A DNA stretch of 64,000 nt from a bacterium (GTDB lineage Bacteria; CAIWAD01): NCBI GenBank assembly GCA_030429345.1, contig JAUIFJ010000002.1:1-64000 (forward strand), written 5' to 3'. The notes under the pieces were generated by a model. That model saw nothing but the letters and a program-made list of their open reading frames with translations. It searched no databases and was not told the DNA's origin. A program made the translations under genes and the position numbers. This document shows positions 51,228-59,587 of this stretch, piece by piece (position 1 is the stretch's first letter; each line of letters begins with the position of its first letter).

Positions 51228-51247
51228 GGGTCGTTCGCGAACGACCC
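51228..51247. repeat. Perfect 20-bp palindrome beside the tandem array
   Basis: GGGTCGTTCG followed by CGAACGACCC. It has no loop, so it suits a dimeric DNA-binding protein or a cruciform more than a terminator. It sits 14 bases after the repeat array and just before the MATE gene stop. Confidence 0.7.
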
Positions 51248-51263
51248 TTACGCGGGCGACGGC

Positions 51264-52610
51264 CTACACCTTTACCTCTTGCCAACGATTCCCCCGCCAT
51301 TGCCATTGCAGCAGGATCGCAAGGAAGAGGAGATACAGGGCCAGGCCGGCAAAGGCGGTCACGATGCCCGCCTCGAAGAGGATCACGGCCACGGCGGTGA
51401 AGGGAATGAAGAAGAGCCAGTTGATGCCGATCTCGGCCCACATGACGAAGAGCGTCATGCCGCTGCCGCGCAGGCAGCCGGCTGTCGTCATGGCCATGGC
51501 ATCGATGGCCTGCACCAGGCCCATCAGCTGCAGCGCGGGCTTGCCGGCCTGGATCACGCCCGCATCTTCCGTGAACACGCCGAGCAGGGTTTCCGGGATC
51601 AGCAGGAAGAGCAGACCGAGGGCGCTCATCATCAGCATGGCCAGTTGCTGGGCCGTATCACCGTCTTCGCGGGCCTGCTGCAGCCTGCCGGCCCCCAGGT
51701 CCTGGCCGATCATCGTGCTCGCCGCGATGCCGATGGCGAACCCAGGCATGAAGCTGACACTCATCACATTGATGATCAGGTTGGTCGCCGCCACCTCGAC
51801 CAGGCCGACACGGTGCATGAAGCTGGTGAAGAAAGTGAAGCCGGCCATGGTGAGGAAGGTCTGTACGGCGGCGGGTGAGCTGAGCGCCACCAGTTGGCGC
51901 AGGTCGGCCGGCCGTACGGCACCCAGTACCCGCATGGCGTGTTCGCGGAAGACCCGGCGTATACGAAGCCGATCCAGGAAAAGCAGCGCCCCCAGGGCCG
52001 TCGCCACCGTGCTGGCCAGGCCGGCGCCGGCGACCCCCATGGCCGGGCTTCCCAGATGGCCATAGATGAAGACCCAGTTGAGGAAGATGTTCGACAGGTT
52101 GACCACGAGGGAGATGCGCATGTGCTCCTTCGTGTCGCCGATGCCGTTGAAATAGCCCTTGAGCGCGCTGATCACGAGGAAGGGCGCCAGGGCAAGCAGG
52201 CGCAGCCGTGTATACTCGCTGCAGAGGGGCATCAGCGGATCGGCGGGATCTGTGAGCACGATGCGGAAATAGGGTTCCACGAGCCAAAGGCAGAGGAGCG
52301 TCAGGACACCCCCAAGGGCAAGGGCCAGCAGCAGGCTTTCACGCAAGGTCAGCACGGCCTCGCCAAAGCGTTTTTCCCCGAAGCGACGCGAGGTAATCAC
52401 CTGTGTGCCGGTCGCCAGCTCGCCGGCCGCGCCCAGCACCATCCAGATGGCCACTCCAGCGAGACCCGTCGCCGCCAGCGCCTCGACCGAGATCCGGCCC
52501 ACCATGAAGGTGTCGACCAGCCCGACCAGGGTCTGGGACATGTGGGAAATGACGACCGGGACGGCGATCGGCAGGATGCGGCGGACAATGTCGCGGCGTA
52601 GGAAAGGCAT
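51264..52610 (-). CDS. MATE-family efflux transporter
   Basis: 448 residues, twelve hydrophobic segments in two six-helix halves. Family motifs: IAVPVVISHMSQTLVGLVDTFMVGRISVEALAATGLAG at the start of the first half and GFAIGIAASTMIGQDLGAGRLQQAREDG in the second. Exchanges Na+ or H+ for drugs or metabolites. The C-terminal hydrophilic end lies against the repeat array. Confidence 0.92.
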   Translation of the reverse strand: MPFLRRDIVRRILPIAVPVVISHMSQTLVGLVDTFMVGRISVEALAATGLAGVAIWMVLGAAGELATGTQVITSRRFGEKRFGEAVLTLRESLLLALALGGVLTLLCLWLVEPYFRIVLTDPADPLMPLCSEYTRLRLLALAPFLVISALKGYFNGIGDTKEHMRISLVVNLSNIFLNWVFIYGHLGSPAMGVAGAGLASTVATALGALLFLDRLRIRRVFREHAMRVLGAVRPADLRQLVALSSPAAVQTFLTMAGFTFFTSFMHRVGLVEVAATNLIINVMSVSFMPGFAIGIAASTMIGQDLGAGRLQQAREDGDTAQQLAMLMMSALGLLFLLIPETLLGVFTEDAGVIQAGKPALQLMGLVQAIDAMAMTTAGCLRGSGMTLFVMWAEIGINWLFFIPFTAVAVILFEAGIVTAFAGLALYLLFLAILLQWQWRGNRWQEVKV

Positions 52611-52682
52611 CAGCGGATCAATCTCTTCCGGGGTATCACGAAAGGAAGGCGCGCGGGAAGCGTCTTTCCCCCGGGGGATGTG

Positions 52683-54041
52683 CTATTCATCCAGCAGTGC
52701 CGTCACACGCCCGATTTCTAGATCGAGCACCTCGGCGTCCAGCCGCCCTGCCAGGGCCTCGCGCAGGCGCGCCCTGGAATCCTTGCGCCCTTCGAGCAGC
52801 AGGACCTTGCGCGGTTCGATGCGCTCCAGCATCTCGACCAGTTCCCGGCGGCTGCTGTGTGCGCTGAAGTGGAAGCTTTCGACACGGCAATGCCGCTCGA
52901 TGTCCCCGTCGCCGAAGGGGACGCTTTCGCCCGGCCCGGCCTTGAGCACGGCCTTGCCGATAGTCCCCCCGGCGCAGTGGCCGGAGAAGAAGATCCCGTG
53001 CACGGCGTGGGGCAGCAGGCGCCGGGCCAGGTCCCAGGACAGGCTGTCCGGGGAAAGCATGCCGGAGCTGACCAGGTAGATCTCGCTGCCGCCCTCGTGC
53101 ACGCGATCGACCATGTCGGGGCTGTAGATGTCGACCAGTGTATCACGGAAGGCGAAGTCCGGCAGCAGGCGGCGGTCGCCTTCCGCGTAGGCGTCGTATA
53201 CATCGGCCACGTGCCAGGCGTCCTCGCCCACGTGGATCGGGAGGGGCGGAATGCGCCCCTTCTTCTTCAGGCTGTGCAGGATGAAGAGCAGTTCCTGTGC
53301 GCGTCCCAGGTTGAAGACCGGCATCAGGATGCTGCCGCCCATCCGCTCCACGTCGCGGATCGCGCTTTCCAGGCGCTGAATCTCGTCGCGGCGTGTGTTG
53401 TCCTGGTGGAAATCGGACCAGGCCATGGTGGTCTTGGTCAGCACCATGTCCGCCGAGGCGGGCAGGCTGGCCCCCTGGATCACGCTCTGCGGCCGCAGGC
53501 AGGTGTCGCCGGTGCTGAAGAGGATGGCTTCTTCCCCCTCCAGCCGGAATCCGATGCTGCCCAGGATGTGTCCGGCATCATGCGCGCTGACACGGACGCC
53601 GGCGGGGTTCCAGGAGCCTTCCAGCTGCCGGCTCTCGCCGTGGCGGATGCGTACGACACTCTCTTCGAGGAGCTCGAGGTCGGCCACCGTATACAAGGGG
53701 AAGTCCGGGCTGCGGCCCTCGTGGAAGGCGCGGTTCATCAGCACCGCCCGGCGGGTGAGCTGCAGGCGGGTCAGTTCCCAGGTGGCGGGAGTGCAGAGGA
53801 TGCGCGCCCGCGGCCAGCGCTGCAGGACGATCGGCAGCGAGCCGCAGTGGTCCAGGTGGGCGTGACTGAGCAGGATCCAGTCCAGGGGCCAGTTGCCGAT
53901 GGCGGAGAGATCCGGCAGGCCCGCCTCGCCCTCCCGGGAAAGATCGATGCCCGCATCCAGCAGGATGCCGCAGCCATCTACTCCCAGGTATTGGCAACTG
54001 CCGCGGAAGTCTTCTCCCGGGCCCAGTACGATCAGTTCCAT
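52683..54041 (-). CDS. Metallo-beta-lactamase/beta-CASP family RNA nuclease-like protein
   Basis: 452 residues from ATG 54041 (GGAGGAGCGAGAGAC leader). The beta-lactamase part has LLDAGIDLS, the metal motif LSHAHLDHCGSLP, DAGHILGSIGF (His) and FSTGD (Asp). The beta-CASP region has SILMPVFNLGRAQELLFIL and VSSGML, and a C-terminal VESFHFSAHSSRRELVEML carries the last His. Related to YsnB/CPSF-73-like mRNA processing enzymes. Substrate RNA or DNA not proven. Confidence 0.85.
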   Translation of the reverse strand: MELIVLGPGEDFRGSCQYLGVDGCGILLDAGIDLSREGEAGLPDLSAIGNWPLDWILLSHAHLDHCGSLPIVLQRWPRARILCTPATWELTRLQLTRRAVLMNRAFHEGRSPDFPLYTVADLELLEESVVRIRHGESRQLEGSWNPAGVRVSAHDAGHILGSIGFRLEGEEAILFSTGDTCLRPQSVIQGASLPASADMVLTKTTMAWSDFHQDNTRRDEIQRLESAIRDVERMGGSILMPVFNLGRAQELLFILHSLKKKGRIPPLPIHVGEDAWHVADVYDAYAEGDRRLLPDFAFRDTLVDIYSPDMVDRVHEGGSEIYLVSSGMLSPDSLSWDLARRLLPHAVHGIFFSGHCAGGTIGKAVLKAGPGESVPFGDGDIERHCRVESFHFSAHSSRRELVEMLERIEPRKVLLLEGRKDSRARLREALAGRLDAEVLDLEIGRVTALLDE

Positions 54042-54165
54042 GTCTCTCGCTCCTCCAGGTCTGCGCCGACGGCAGACGGCAGACGGCAGGGCAAATTCCG
54101 GTTTTCGGCCACCTTTTCCAAGCTGTCCGGTGATTCGGCAAGACCGGGGTTTTCTACTTTCGATC

Positions 54166-55317
54166 ATGCATTCTGATTCATCGGCACCCCGGCCGACTGT
54201 TCCAGCCTTCGGCCGGCGCCTGTTGCGGATCCGCCTGGGAAACCGGCTGCGAGAGAGCCTGCGGGACCCCCTGGGGAGTCTGTGGTTCCTGGGGTGGCTT
54301 GGTTTCCTGCTGCTGGTCGCGGCAAATATCGTGCATCAAGCGGTGCTGGGGCTGGCGGACAAGCTGGGCGGACCAACCGATTCTGCCGCAGCGGTGACCC
54401 TGGCCCTGCTCATGCACGTGGCCCTGTTCCATGGATTGGCCCAGGAAGGCCGGGAAGGGCAGCGTCCCTGGATCCGGGTGCTTCCCCTGGCAGATGCGGC
54501 ATCAAGGCTTCTCCTGCGTGCATTCGGCGCGCTGGCGTTGTGCCTTCTCGCTTACTTGGCGTCGATGGATGGAGGTGCATGGAGCTCCTGGGCCTCCCTG
54601 CTGCTTCTGCCCGCGGCCTTGCGCCTGGGTTTTTTCCTGCCCGCCGGTCTGGTCGGCAGGGGCTGGCTGCCGCTTGCCCTGTATCTTCTGCCCCTTTCCG
54701 GATCGGCGCACGCGGAGGCCGCGCGCCTGCTTTTCGTTCTGGCGCCCTTGTTCCTGCTGCTTCCTGCCGCAAGACAGGACCCACCGGCTCGCGGAAGGCC
54801 CCGGCCCTTCGTCCGTCGACTGCGCGCATGGGATCGGCTGCATCCCCTGTTCCTGGCGGCCGGCGTGCTGCTGGCGCCCTTGCCGCTGGCCCTGTTGGCG
54901 GGATTCGCCTGGCACAGGCTGCTCCTGGGTCCCTGTCTCACAAAGGCCGGAGCGGCGGTCCGTGTGACGCGCGTACTGCCCCTTTCCTGGGGCCGATTCC
55001 TGCAGGGGCAGGTGCTGGAGATCGCGCGCCGCCTGTGGCCCGTTCCGGGGCTGCTGCTGGTCATGCTGCTGCTTCGCGACGGGATGTACTCCTTGCCCTG
55101 GCTGCTTCTGCTGCCGGCGGACGCCCTGCTGCTTCTTTCCCTGCGATTGGCCCTGCCGGACTCCCCGCGCCTGCGGGAGCTGCTCGGCGGAATCCTGGTG
55201 GCGCTCGCTCTCTTCTGTGCACTGCTGCTGCCCCCGCTGCTGGGGCCGCTGCTGCTCCTGCTGGGTCTCCTGCTGTATACGGCGGCGCGCCACAGCCGGG
55301 AAAGGAGCGCCTGGTGA
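54166..55317 (+). CDS. Integral membrane protein, ABC transporter partner
   Basis: 383 residues with about ten leucine-rich helices (LGSLWFLGWLGFLLLVAANIVHQAVLG; ALALCLLAYLAS; LLVMLLL; ILVALALFCALLLPPLLGPLLLLLGLLLY). No family recognised. Its stop overlaps the ATPase gene start by four bases, making it the probable permease of that transporter. Leucine- and Ala-rich throughout. Confidence 0.7.
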   Translation: MHSDSSAPRPTVPAFGRRLLRIRLGNRLRESLRDPLGSLWFLGWLGFLLLVAANIVHQAVLGLADKLGGPTDSAAAVTLALLMHVALFHGLAQEGREGQRPWIRVLPLADAASRLLLRAFGALALCLLAYLASMDGGAWSSWASLLLLPAALRLGFFLPAGLVGRGWLPLALYLLPLSGSAHAEAARLLFVLAPLFLLLPAARQDPPARGRPRPFVRRLRAWDRLHPLFLAAGVLLAPLPLALLAGFAWHRLLLGPCLTKAGAAVRVTRVLPLSWGRFLQGQVLEIARRLWPVPGLLLVMLLLRDGMYSLPWLLLLPADALLLLSLRLALPDSPRLRELLGGILVALALFCALLLPPLLGPLLLLLGLLLYTAARHSRERSAW

Positions 55318-56048
55318 GTGACGCACTGCTGCAGGTCCGGAACCTGCGGATCACCCTTTCGGGGCGCGAGGTGCTGCAAGGCATCGACCTGGACCTGGCG
55401 GCCGGAGAGTGGCTCGGTCTGGTCGGCGCCAACGGGAGCGGGAAGACGACCCTGGTGCGCAGCATCTGCGGCAGGCTGCCGGTGCAGGCCGGGTGTGTCA
55501 CGGTTTCCGGGAAGGATCTGGCGGAGCAGCCGGTGCCGGCCAAGCAGGCTCTAGGCGTGTGCCTGGAGCCGGCGGCCCTGCCCGAAGACCTGAGCCTGCG
55601 CCAGTTCCTCGATCTGTGGGCCTGGGGCAAGGGCCGGAAGGCCTGCGGAGTCGAGGACCTGGCGCTTTGTGATGCACTGGACCTTGGCGAGGAACTGGAT
55701 CTCCCCTTGGGCGCCTACAGCCTGGGCATGAAACAGAAGGCCTCCCTGGTCGCCGCCCTGATGGGGGATCCTCCCCTGCTGCTGCTGGATGAGAGCCTCA
55801 GCAACCTGGATCCACTCAGTCGGGTCCGCCTGCGGGAGCTGCTGGGCGAGCGCCACCGGGCAGGTTGTTCGATCCTCTACTGCGCCCACGAATTCAGCGA
55901 GCTGCAGCGCTGCTGTGACCGGGTGCTTGCGCTGGAAGAAGGACGGATCTTCGCCTTCTGGCATCGCGAGGAATGGAGCGGACGGGACCTGGAGGCCCTG
56001 TTCCTGGCGGCCCTCGAAGAGATTCGCGGCGACAGGGGAGACCGATGA
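55314..56048 (+). CDS. ABC transporter ATP-binding protein
   Basis: 244 residues, GTG start overlapping the membrane protein gene (GTGA). Walker A GANGSGKTTL, signature YSLGMKQKASLVAALM (atypical LGMKQK in place of LSGGQ), Walker B LLLLDESLSNLDP, switch His in CAHEF. Cognate substrate unknown. It overlaps the flavoprotein gene by four bases. Confidence 0.88.
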   Translation: MSDALLQVRNLRITLSGREVLQGIDLDLAAGEWLGLVGANGSGKTTLVRSICGRLPVQAGCVTVSGKDLAEQPVPAKQALGVCLEPAALPEDLSLRQFLDLWAWGKGRKACGVEDLALCDALDLGEELDLPLGAYSLGMKQKASLVAALMGDPPLLLLDESLSNLDPLSRVRLRELLGERHRAGCSILYCAHEFSELQRCCDRVLALEEGRIFAFWHREEWSGRDLEALFLAALEEIRGDRGDR

Positions 56049-57253
56049 TGCACGAGAAGCCGAATGCGGCCGCTGCTGTTGGGGATGAGCTGCTGGTGAT
56101 CGGCGCGGGCGCGGCGGGACTGTTCTGCGCGGCCCGGGCGGCGGAAGGCGGACGAAAGGTCCGGCTGGTGGATCACGGCCGCGAAGCCGGGCGCAAGATC
56201 CTGATCAGCGGAGGCGGGCGCTGCAATTTCACCAACAGCGGGGCAAGGCCGGAATGCTACCTGGGCGAGGATCCCGCCTTCTGTACCACGGCCCTGTCGG
56301 CCTTCGGGCCCGGGGATTTCCTGGATCACATGCGCCGGTGGAACCTGGGCTGGAAGGAGAAGGCGCGCGGCCAGCTGTTCTGCGAGCAGCGGGCCAGGGC
56401 CTTGCGGGGCGCCCTGGTCGCCGATTGCCGCAGGAGCGGCGTCCGCCTGCTGCTGGATGCGGCCATTGAAGGCCTGCAGCCTCAGGGGCAGGGCTTCCGC
56501 TTCCGCTTGAATGGCCGGGCGGAACGCGCGCGGCAGGTGGTCGTCGCCACGGGGGGATTGTCCTTTCCCAAACTGGGCGCAAGCGATTTCGCCTACCGCC
56601 TGGCCCGGGAACTGGGCCTGCGCCTGGTGGAGCGGCGACCGGCCCTGGTGCCGCTTTGTCTCACGGGACCCCTGCAGGAGTTCAGCTCGGGGCTCAGCGG
56701 GCTGTCGCTGCCGGTCGCGATCCGCTGCGGGGACACCCGCTTCGGGGAGGACCTGCTCTTCACCCACCGCGGACTCAGCGGTCCCGCCGTGCTGCAGATC
56801 AGCTCCTACTGGCAGCCGGGGCGTGAAGTGCGCATCGACTTCCTGCCCGGGCGCAGGCTGGAGGAGCTGCTGGGAACCGCCGATGGATCACGCCAGCTAC
56901 TCTCGACACGGCTGGCGGAGTACCTTCCGCGCCGTTTCTGCCAGGCCTTCGCCGATCGTTTCAGCGGCAACCCGCGGGTGGCCGAGTGCCGGGGGCGTGT
57001 CCTGGAGCGCCAGCAGGGCTGGTGGCAGGACTGGCGCCTGAAGCCTGCCGCCGACGAGGGCTACCGCAAGGCCGAAGTCACACGCGGCGGCATGGCGACG
57101 GAGGAACTCGACCCGTATACCATGGAATGCCACAAGGTTCCAGGCCTGTACTTCATAGGCGAGGCCGTGGACATTACCGGCTGGCTGGGCGGTTACAATT
57201 TCCAGTGGGCCTGGGCCTCGGCCTTCCTGGCGGCCAGGGCTCTATCGCTCTGA
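56045..57253 (+). CDS. HI0933/BaiN-family flavoprotein oxidoreductase
   Basis: 402 residues, two ATG codons (56045, 56048). N-terminal FAD-binding LLVIGAGAAGLFCAARAAEGGRKVRLVDHG and GRKILISGGGRCNFTN, internal VVATGGLSFPKLGASDFAY, C-terminal VTRGGMATEELDPYTME and GLYFIGEAVDITGWLGGYNFQWAWASAF. The family includes 3-dehydro-bile acid reductase BaiN, but substrates of most members are unknown. Third gene of the transporter operon. Confidence 0.9.
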   Translation: MMHEKPNAAAAVGDELLVIGAGAAGLFCAARAAEGGRKVRLVDHGREAGRKILISGGGRCNFTNSGARPECYLGEDPAFCTTALSAFGPGDFLDHMRRWNLGWKEKARGQLFCEQRARALRGALVADCRRSGVRLLLDAAIEGLQPQGQGFRFRLNGRAERARQVVVATGGLSFPKLGASDFAYRLARELGLRLVERRPALVPLCLTGPLQEFSSGLSGLSLPVAIRCGDTRFGEDLLFTHRGLSGPAVLQISSYWQPGREVRIDFLPGRRLEELLGTADGSRQLLSTRLAEYLPRRFCQAFADRFSGNPRVAECRGRVLERQQGWWQDWRLKPAADEGYRKAEVTRGGMATEELDPYTMECHKVPGLYFIGEAVDITGWLGGYNFQWAWASAFLAARALSL

Positions 57254-57270
57254 TACCCTCATCGGAAGAG

Positions 57271-57381
57271 CTCGCACGGAGAGCACGGAGGTGACAGGGA
57301 GCGCTGAGAAGAAGAGATTGTCAGACAGAATGGCAATCGACTTCTCCGTGGCCTCTGTCACCTCCGTGCTCTCCGTGCGAG
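57271..57381. repeat. 111-bp hairpin element with 27-bp perfect inverted repeats
   Basis: Arms 57271-57297 and 57355-57381 (beginning CTCGCACGGAGAGCACGGAG) are exactly complementary. The 57-base interior can pair further: GAGAAG near 57305 with CTTCTC near 57341, and TTGTCA near 57319 with TGGCAA near 57331. Lies between the convergent flavoprotein and regulator genes and could terminate both. It resembles dispersed CACGGAG-type palindromic repeats seen in other bacteria. Confidence 0.75.
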
Positions 57382-57384
57382 ATT

Positions 57385-57948
57385 TTACGAGGACGACTCC
57401 CGCAAAGCGAGAGTTTTTGTGAAGCCGGCGAGGGCGCGGCGGCGGGGAGGGTCGAGGGCCAGGGTGTAGCTCCAGGCGGGCGGGCGGGTCGGCAGCAGTT
57501 TCTTTTGCAGGATGCCAGCGGTGGCCAGGCGATCCAGGGCCAGGGAGAGGGCGCGGTCGCTGATCGGTTCCAGACGGCTTCGCAGCTCGCCGAAGCGTCG
57601 TTCCTGCTGCAGCTCCAGCAGCAGTGGCAGCGCCCATCGATCCAGCAGCAGTTCGGGCGCCTCGCTGAAGGCTTGATCCAGCTCCGCGGCGGCCGCGGCA
57701 AGGGCCTGGTGTTCCTCGACGAGCAGGTATTCGGGGCGCAAGGGATGTCCATGGCCGGGATTCGGGCGCAGAAGCCGCAGCGCGAGCAGGTGTTCCAGGG
57801 ACTGGCGAAATGCGCCCCTGCTGGCCCCAAGCGCCTTCAGCAGCGGCGCGACGCGCCATCCGGATTGGCGGCCGAAGGCGGCCAGCAGCGGCAGGCTCCA
57901 GCGATAGCGGCAGAGGGCCAGCAGGTCGATTCTTTTTCGCCGCGCCAC
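57385..57948 (-). CDS. HxlR-like winged-helix transcriptional regulator
   Basis: 187 residues from GTG 57948 (VARRKRIDLLALCRYRWSLPLLAAFGRQSGWRVAPLLKALGASRGAFRQSLEHLLALRLL). A winged helix with two related halves: DLLALCRYRWSLPLL... and LLLDRWALPLLLELQQERRFGELRSRLEPISDRALSLALDRLATAGIL, each HxlR-like. Assignment of the double-repeat architecture is tentative. Divergent from the VOC gene with a palindrome between them. Confidence 0.65.
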   Translation of the reverse strand: MARRKRIDLLALCRYRWSLPLLAAFGRQSGWRVAPLLKALGASRGAFRQSLEHLLALRLLRPNPGHGHPLRPEYLLVEEHQALAAAAAELDQAFSEAPELLLDRWALPLLLELQQERRFGELRSRLEPISDRALSLALDRLATAGILQKKLLPTRPPAWSYTLALDPPRRRALAGFTKTLALRESSS

Positions 57949-57975
57949 GATTTCCCGATGGTTTCTTGTTGGAAG

Positions 57976-57988
57976 TATAGTAACTATA
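57976..57988. promoter_or_regulatory. Palindromic operator between divergent genes
   Basis: TATAGT-A-ACTATA in the 82-base gap between the regulator and the VOC gene. Probable autoregulator binding site overlapping the promoters. Confidence 0.5.
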
Positions 57989-58030
57989 AAAAGTGACAAG
58001 TCATCGAACCCCCTCAAGAAAGGAAGAACA

Positions 58031-58414
58031 ATGGCATTCGAGTACAAGGGCGACCTGACCTGCGCCATGGGCGTGAAGGACCTCAAGGCCGGCCTGGCCT
58101 GGCTGAAGGAGATGCTCAACTTCGAGGTGATGTACCACATGGAGGAGATGGGCTGGGCCGAGGTGCACTCGGCCGTCGCCAAGGTGACGATCGGTCTCTC
58201 GCAGGTGGAGCAGGTCAAGACCGGCGGCGGCGCCACCCTGGTCTTCGGAGTGCTGGACATCGATGCGGCGCGCGCCGAGCTGGAAGGCAAGGGCGTGCGC
58301 TTCGACGGCGAGACCATGGTCATCGAGGGCATGGTCAAGCTGGCCACCTTCTTCGATCCCGACGGCAACACCTTCATGTTCTCGCAGAGCCTGTCGGACG
58401 AGATTCCCGGCTAG
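58031..58414 (+). CDS. VOC (glyoxalase-like) family protein
   Basis: 127 residues with strong site AAAGGAAGAACA. Strands: DLTCAMGVKDLKAGLAWLKEMLNFEVMYHM...KVTIGLSQVEQ, and ATLVFGVLDIDAARAELEGKGVRF...VKLATFFDPDGNTFMFSQSL. Metal ligands unclear. Likely controlled by the divergent regulator. Substrate unknown. Confidence 0.82.
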   Translation: MAFEYKGDLTCAMGVKDLKAGLAWLKEMLNFEVMYHMEEMGWAEVHSAVAKVTIGLSQVEQVKTGGGATLVFGVLDIDAARAELEGKGVRFDGETMVIEGMVKLATFFDPDGNTFMFSQSLSDEIPG

Positions 58415-58451
58415 TCGTTGTCGCTCTTTGACCTTCGTCAACGACAGCGGG

Positions 58452-58478
58452 CCCGCTTCCGTCATCTTCGGAAGCGGG
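58452..58478 (+). terminator. Ten-bp hairpin between VOC gene and hydE
   Basis: CCCGCTTCCG-N7-CGGAAGCGGG, followed by TCTACT. No U-tract; may attenuate or be bidirectional. Confidence 0.45.
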
Positions 58479-58497
58479 TCTACTATTCGGAGAGCAG

Positions 58498-59523
58498 ATG
58501 AAGCGGGACGAAGTGCTGGAGCTGCTGCGGGATGCGAGTCCGTTGCGGCACGAGGAATTGCGTCGACGCGCCGATGCCCGCCGGCGGGATGGCCTGGGCG
58601 ATGTCGTACACCTGCGCGGCCTGCTCGAAGTCAGCAACCATTGCCGGAGGGACTGCGCCTATTGCGGCATCTTCCGAGGCAACCGTGAGGTGAAGCGCTA
58701 TCGCCTGGAAGACGCGGACATCCGCCAGGGCGCAAGGCTGGCGCAGGCCCGCGGCTATGGCACGGTGGTGCTGCAGGCCGGAGAGGATCCCGGCCTGACC
58801 CGGGAGCGCGTGGCCGGGTGGATCCGCTGGATCAAGGAGAACACGCCGCTGGCGGTGACACTCAGCCTGGGCGAGCGCGAGGACGAGGAACTCGCCGCAT
58901 GGCGTGAAGCGGGCGCGGACCGTTACCTGCTGCGTTTCGAGACCTCCGACCAGGAGCTGTATCACCGCATCCACCCGGACCTGCCCGGCCGCAGGAGTGA
59001 TCGCTTCCTGCTGCTGAAGAAACTGCGTGGAATGGGCTATGAGATCGGCAGCGGCGTGATGACGGGGGTGCCGGGCCAGAGCCTCGCCAGCCTGGCCGAT
59101 GACCTGCTGCTCTTCCGGGAGCTCGACCTGGACATGATCGGTGTCGGCCCCTGGCTGCCGCACCCGGCGACGCGCCTGCCGCACAGTCAGCCACTCGACA
59201 GGGATCAGGCGCCCCAGGGCAATGTCCTGGCCCTGAAGACGATCGCACTGGCGCGCATCCTCTGTCCGCAGGCCAACATTCCGGCGACGACCGCCCTGGC
59301 GACACGGGATCCGCGGGAGGGCCGCGCCTCCGGTCTGTTACACGGCGCAAATGTTCTCATGCCCAACCTGACACCGGCAGAGCGCCGGTCTTCCTACGAT
59401 ATCTACCCGGACAAGGCCGTGCTCGGAGACCGCCGCGACGGGGACGAGGAATCGCTTCCAGCGTGGCTCGTCTCACAGGGGCGATCCGTCGGCACGGGGC
59501 CGGGAGGCCGGCGGAGGGGGTAA
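58498..59523 (+). CDS. hydE: [FeFe]-hydrogenase maturation radical SAM protein HydE-like
   Basis: 341 residues. The CxxxCxxC cluster is Cys49-Cys53-Cys56 (NHCRRDCAYCGIF) with downstream GYGTVVLQAGEDPGLT, VTLSLGER, RYLLRFETSD and SGVMTGVPGQSLASLADDL. HydE makes a cofactor precursor of the hydrogenase H-cluster. HydF, HydG and hydrogenase are not in this window, so the enzyme may act alone or its partners are elsewhere; biotin synthase-like alternatives seem less likely. Confidence 0.82.
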   Translation: MKRDEVLELLRDASPLRHEELRRRADARRRDGLGDVVHLRGLLEVSNHCRRDCAYCGIFRGNREVKRYRLEDADIRQGARLAQARGYGTVVLQAGEDPGLTRERVAGWIRWIKENTPLAVTLSLGEREDEELAAWREAGADRYLLRFETSDQELYHRIHPDLPGRRSDRFLLLKKLRGMGYEIGSGVMTGVPGQSLASLADDLLLFRELDLDMIGVGPWLPHPATRLPHSQPLDRDQAPQGNVLALKTIALARILCPQANIPATTALATRDPREGRASGLLHGANVLMPNLTPAERRSSYDIYPDKAVLGDRRDGDEESLPAWLVSQGRSVGTGPGGRRRG

Positions 59524-59587
59524 TTCTCGAGTCTGTTCGACTGCGCTGCGGGCGCAATCCCACAGCGAGAGTCAAGTCGCCGCCCAT

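Noticed and set aside
50800-52065. Open frames through the tandem array encoding VPGT or GARDGAKD repeats
   Set aside because: Openness in all frames follows from the 12-bp unit; no start site or conserved flank.
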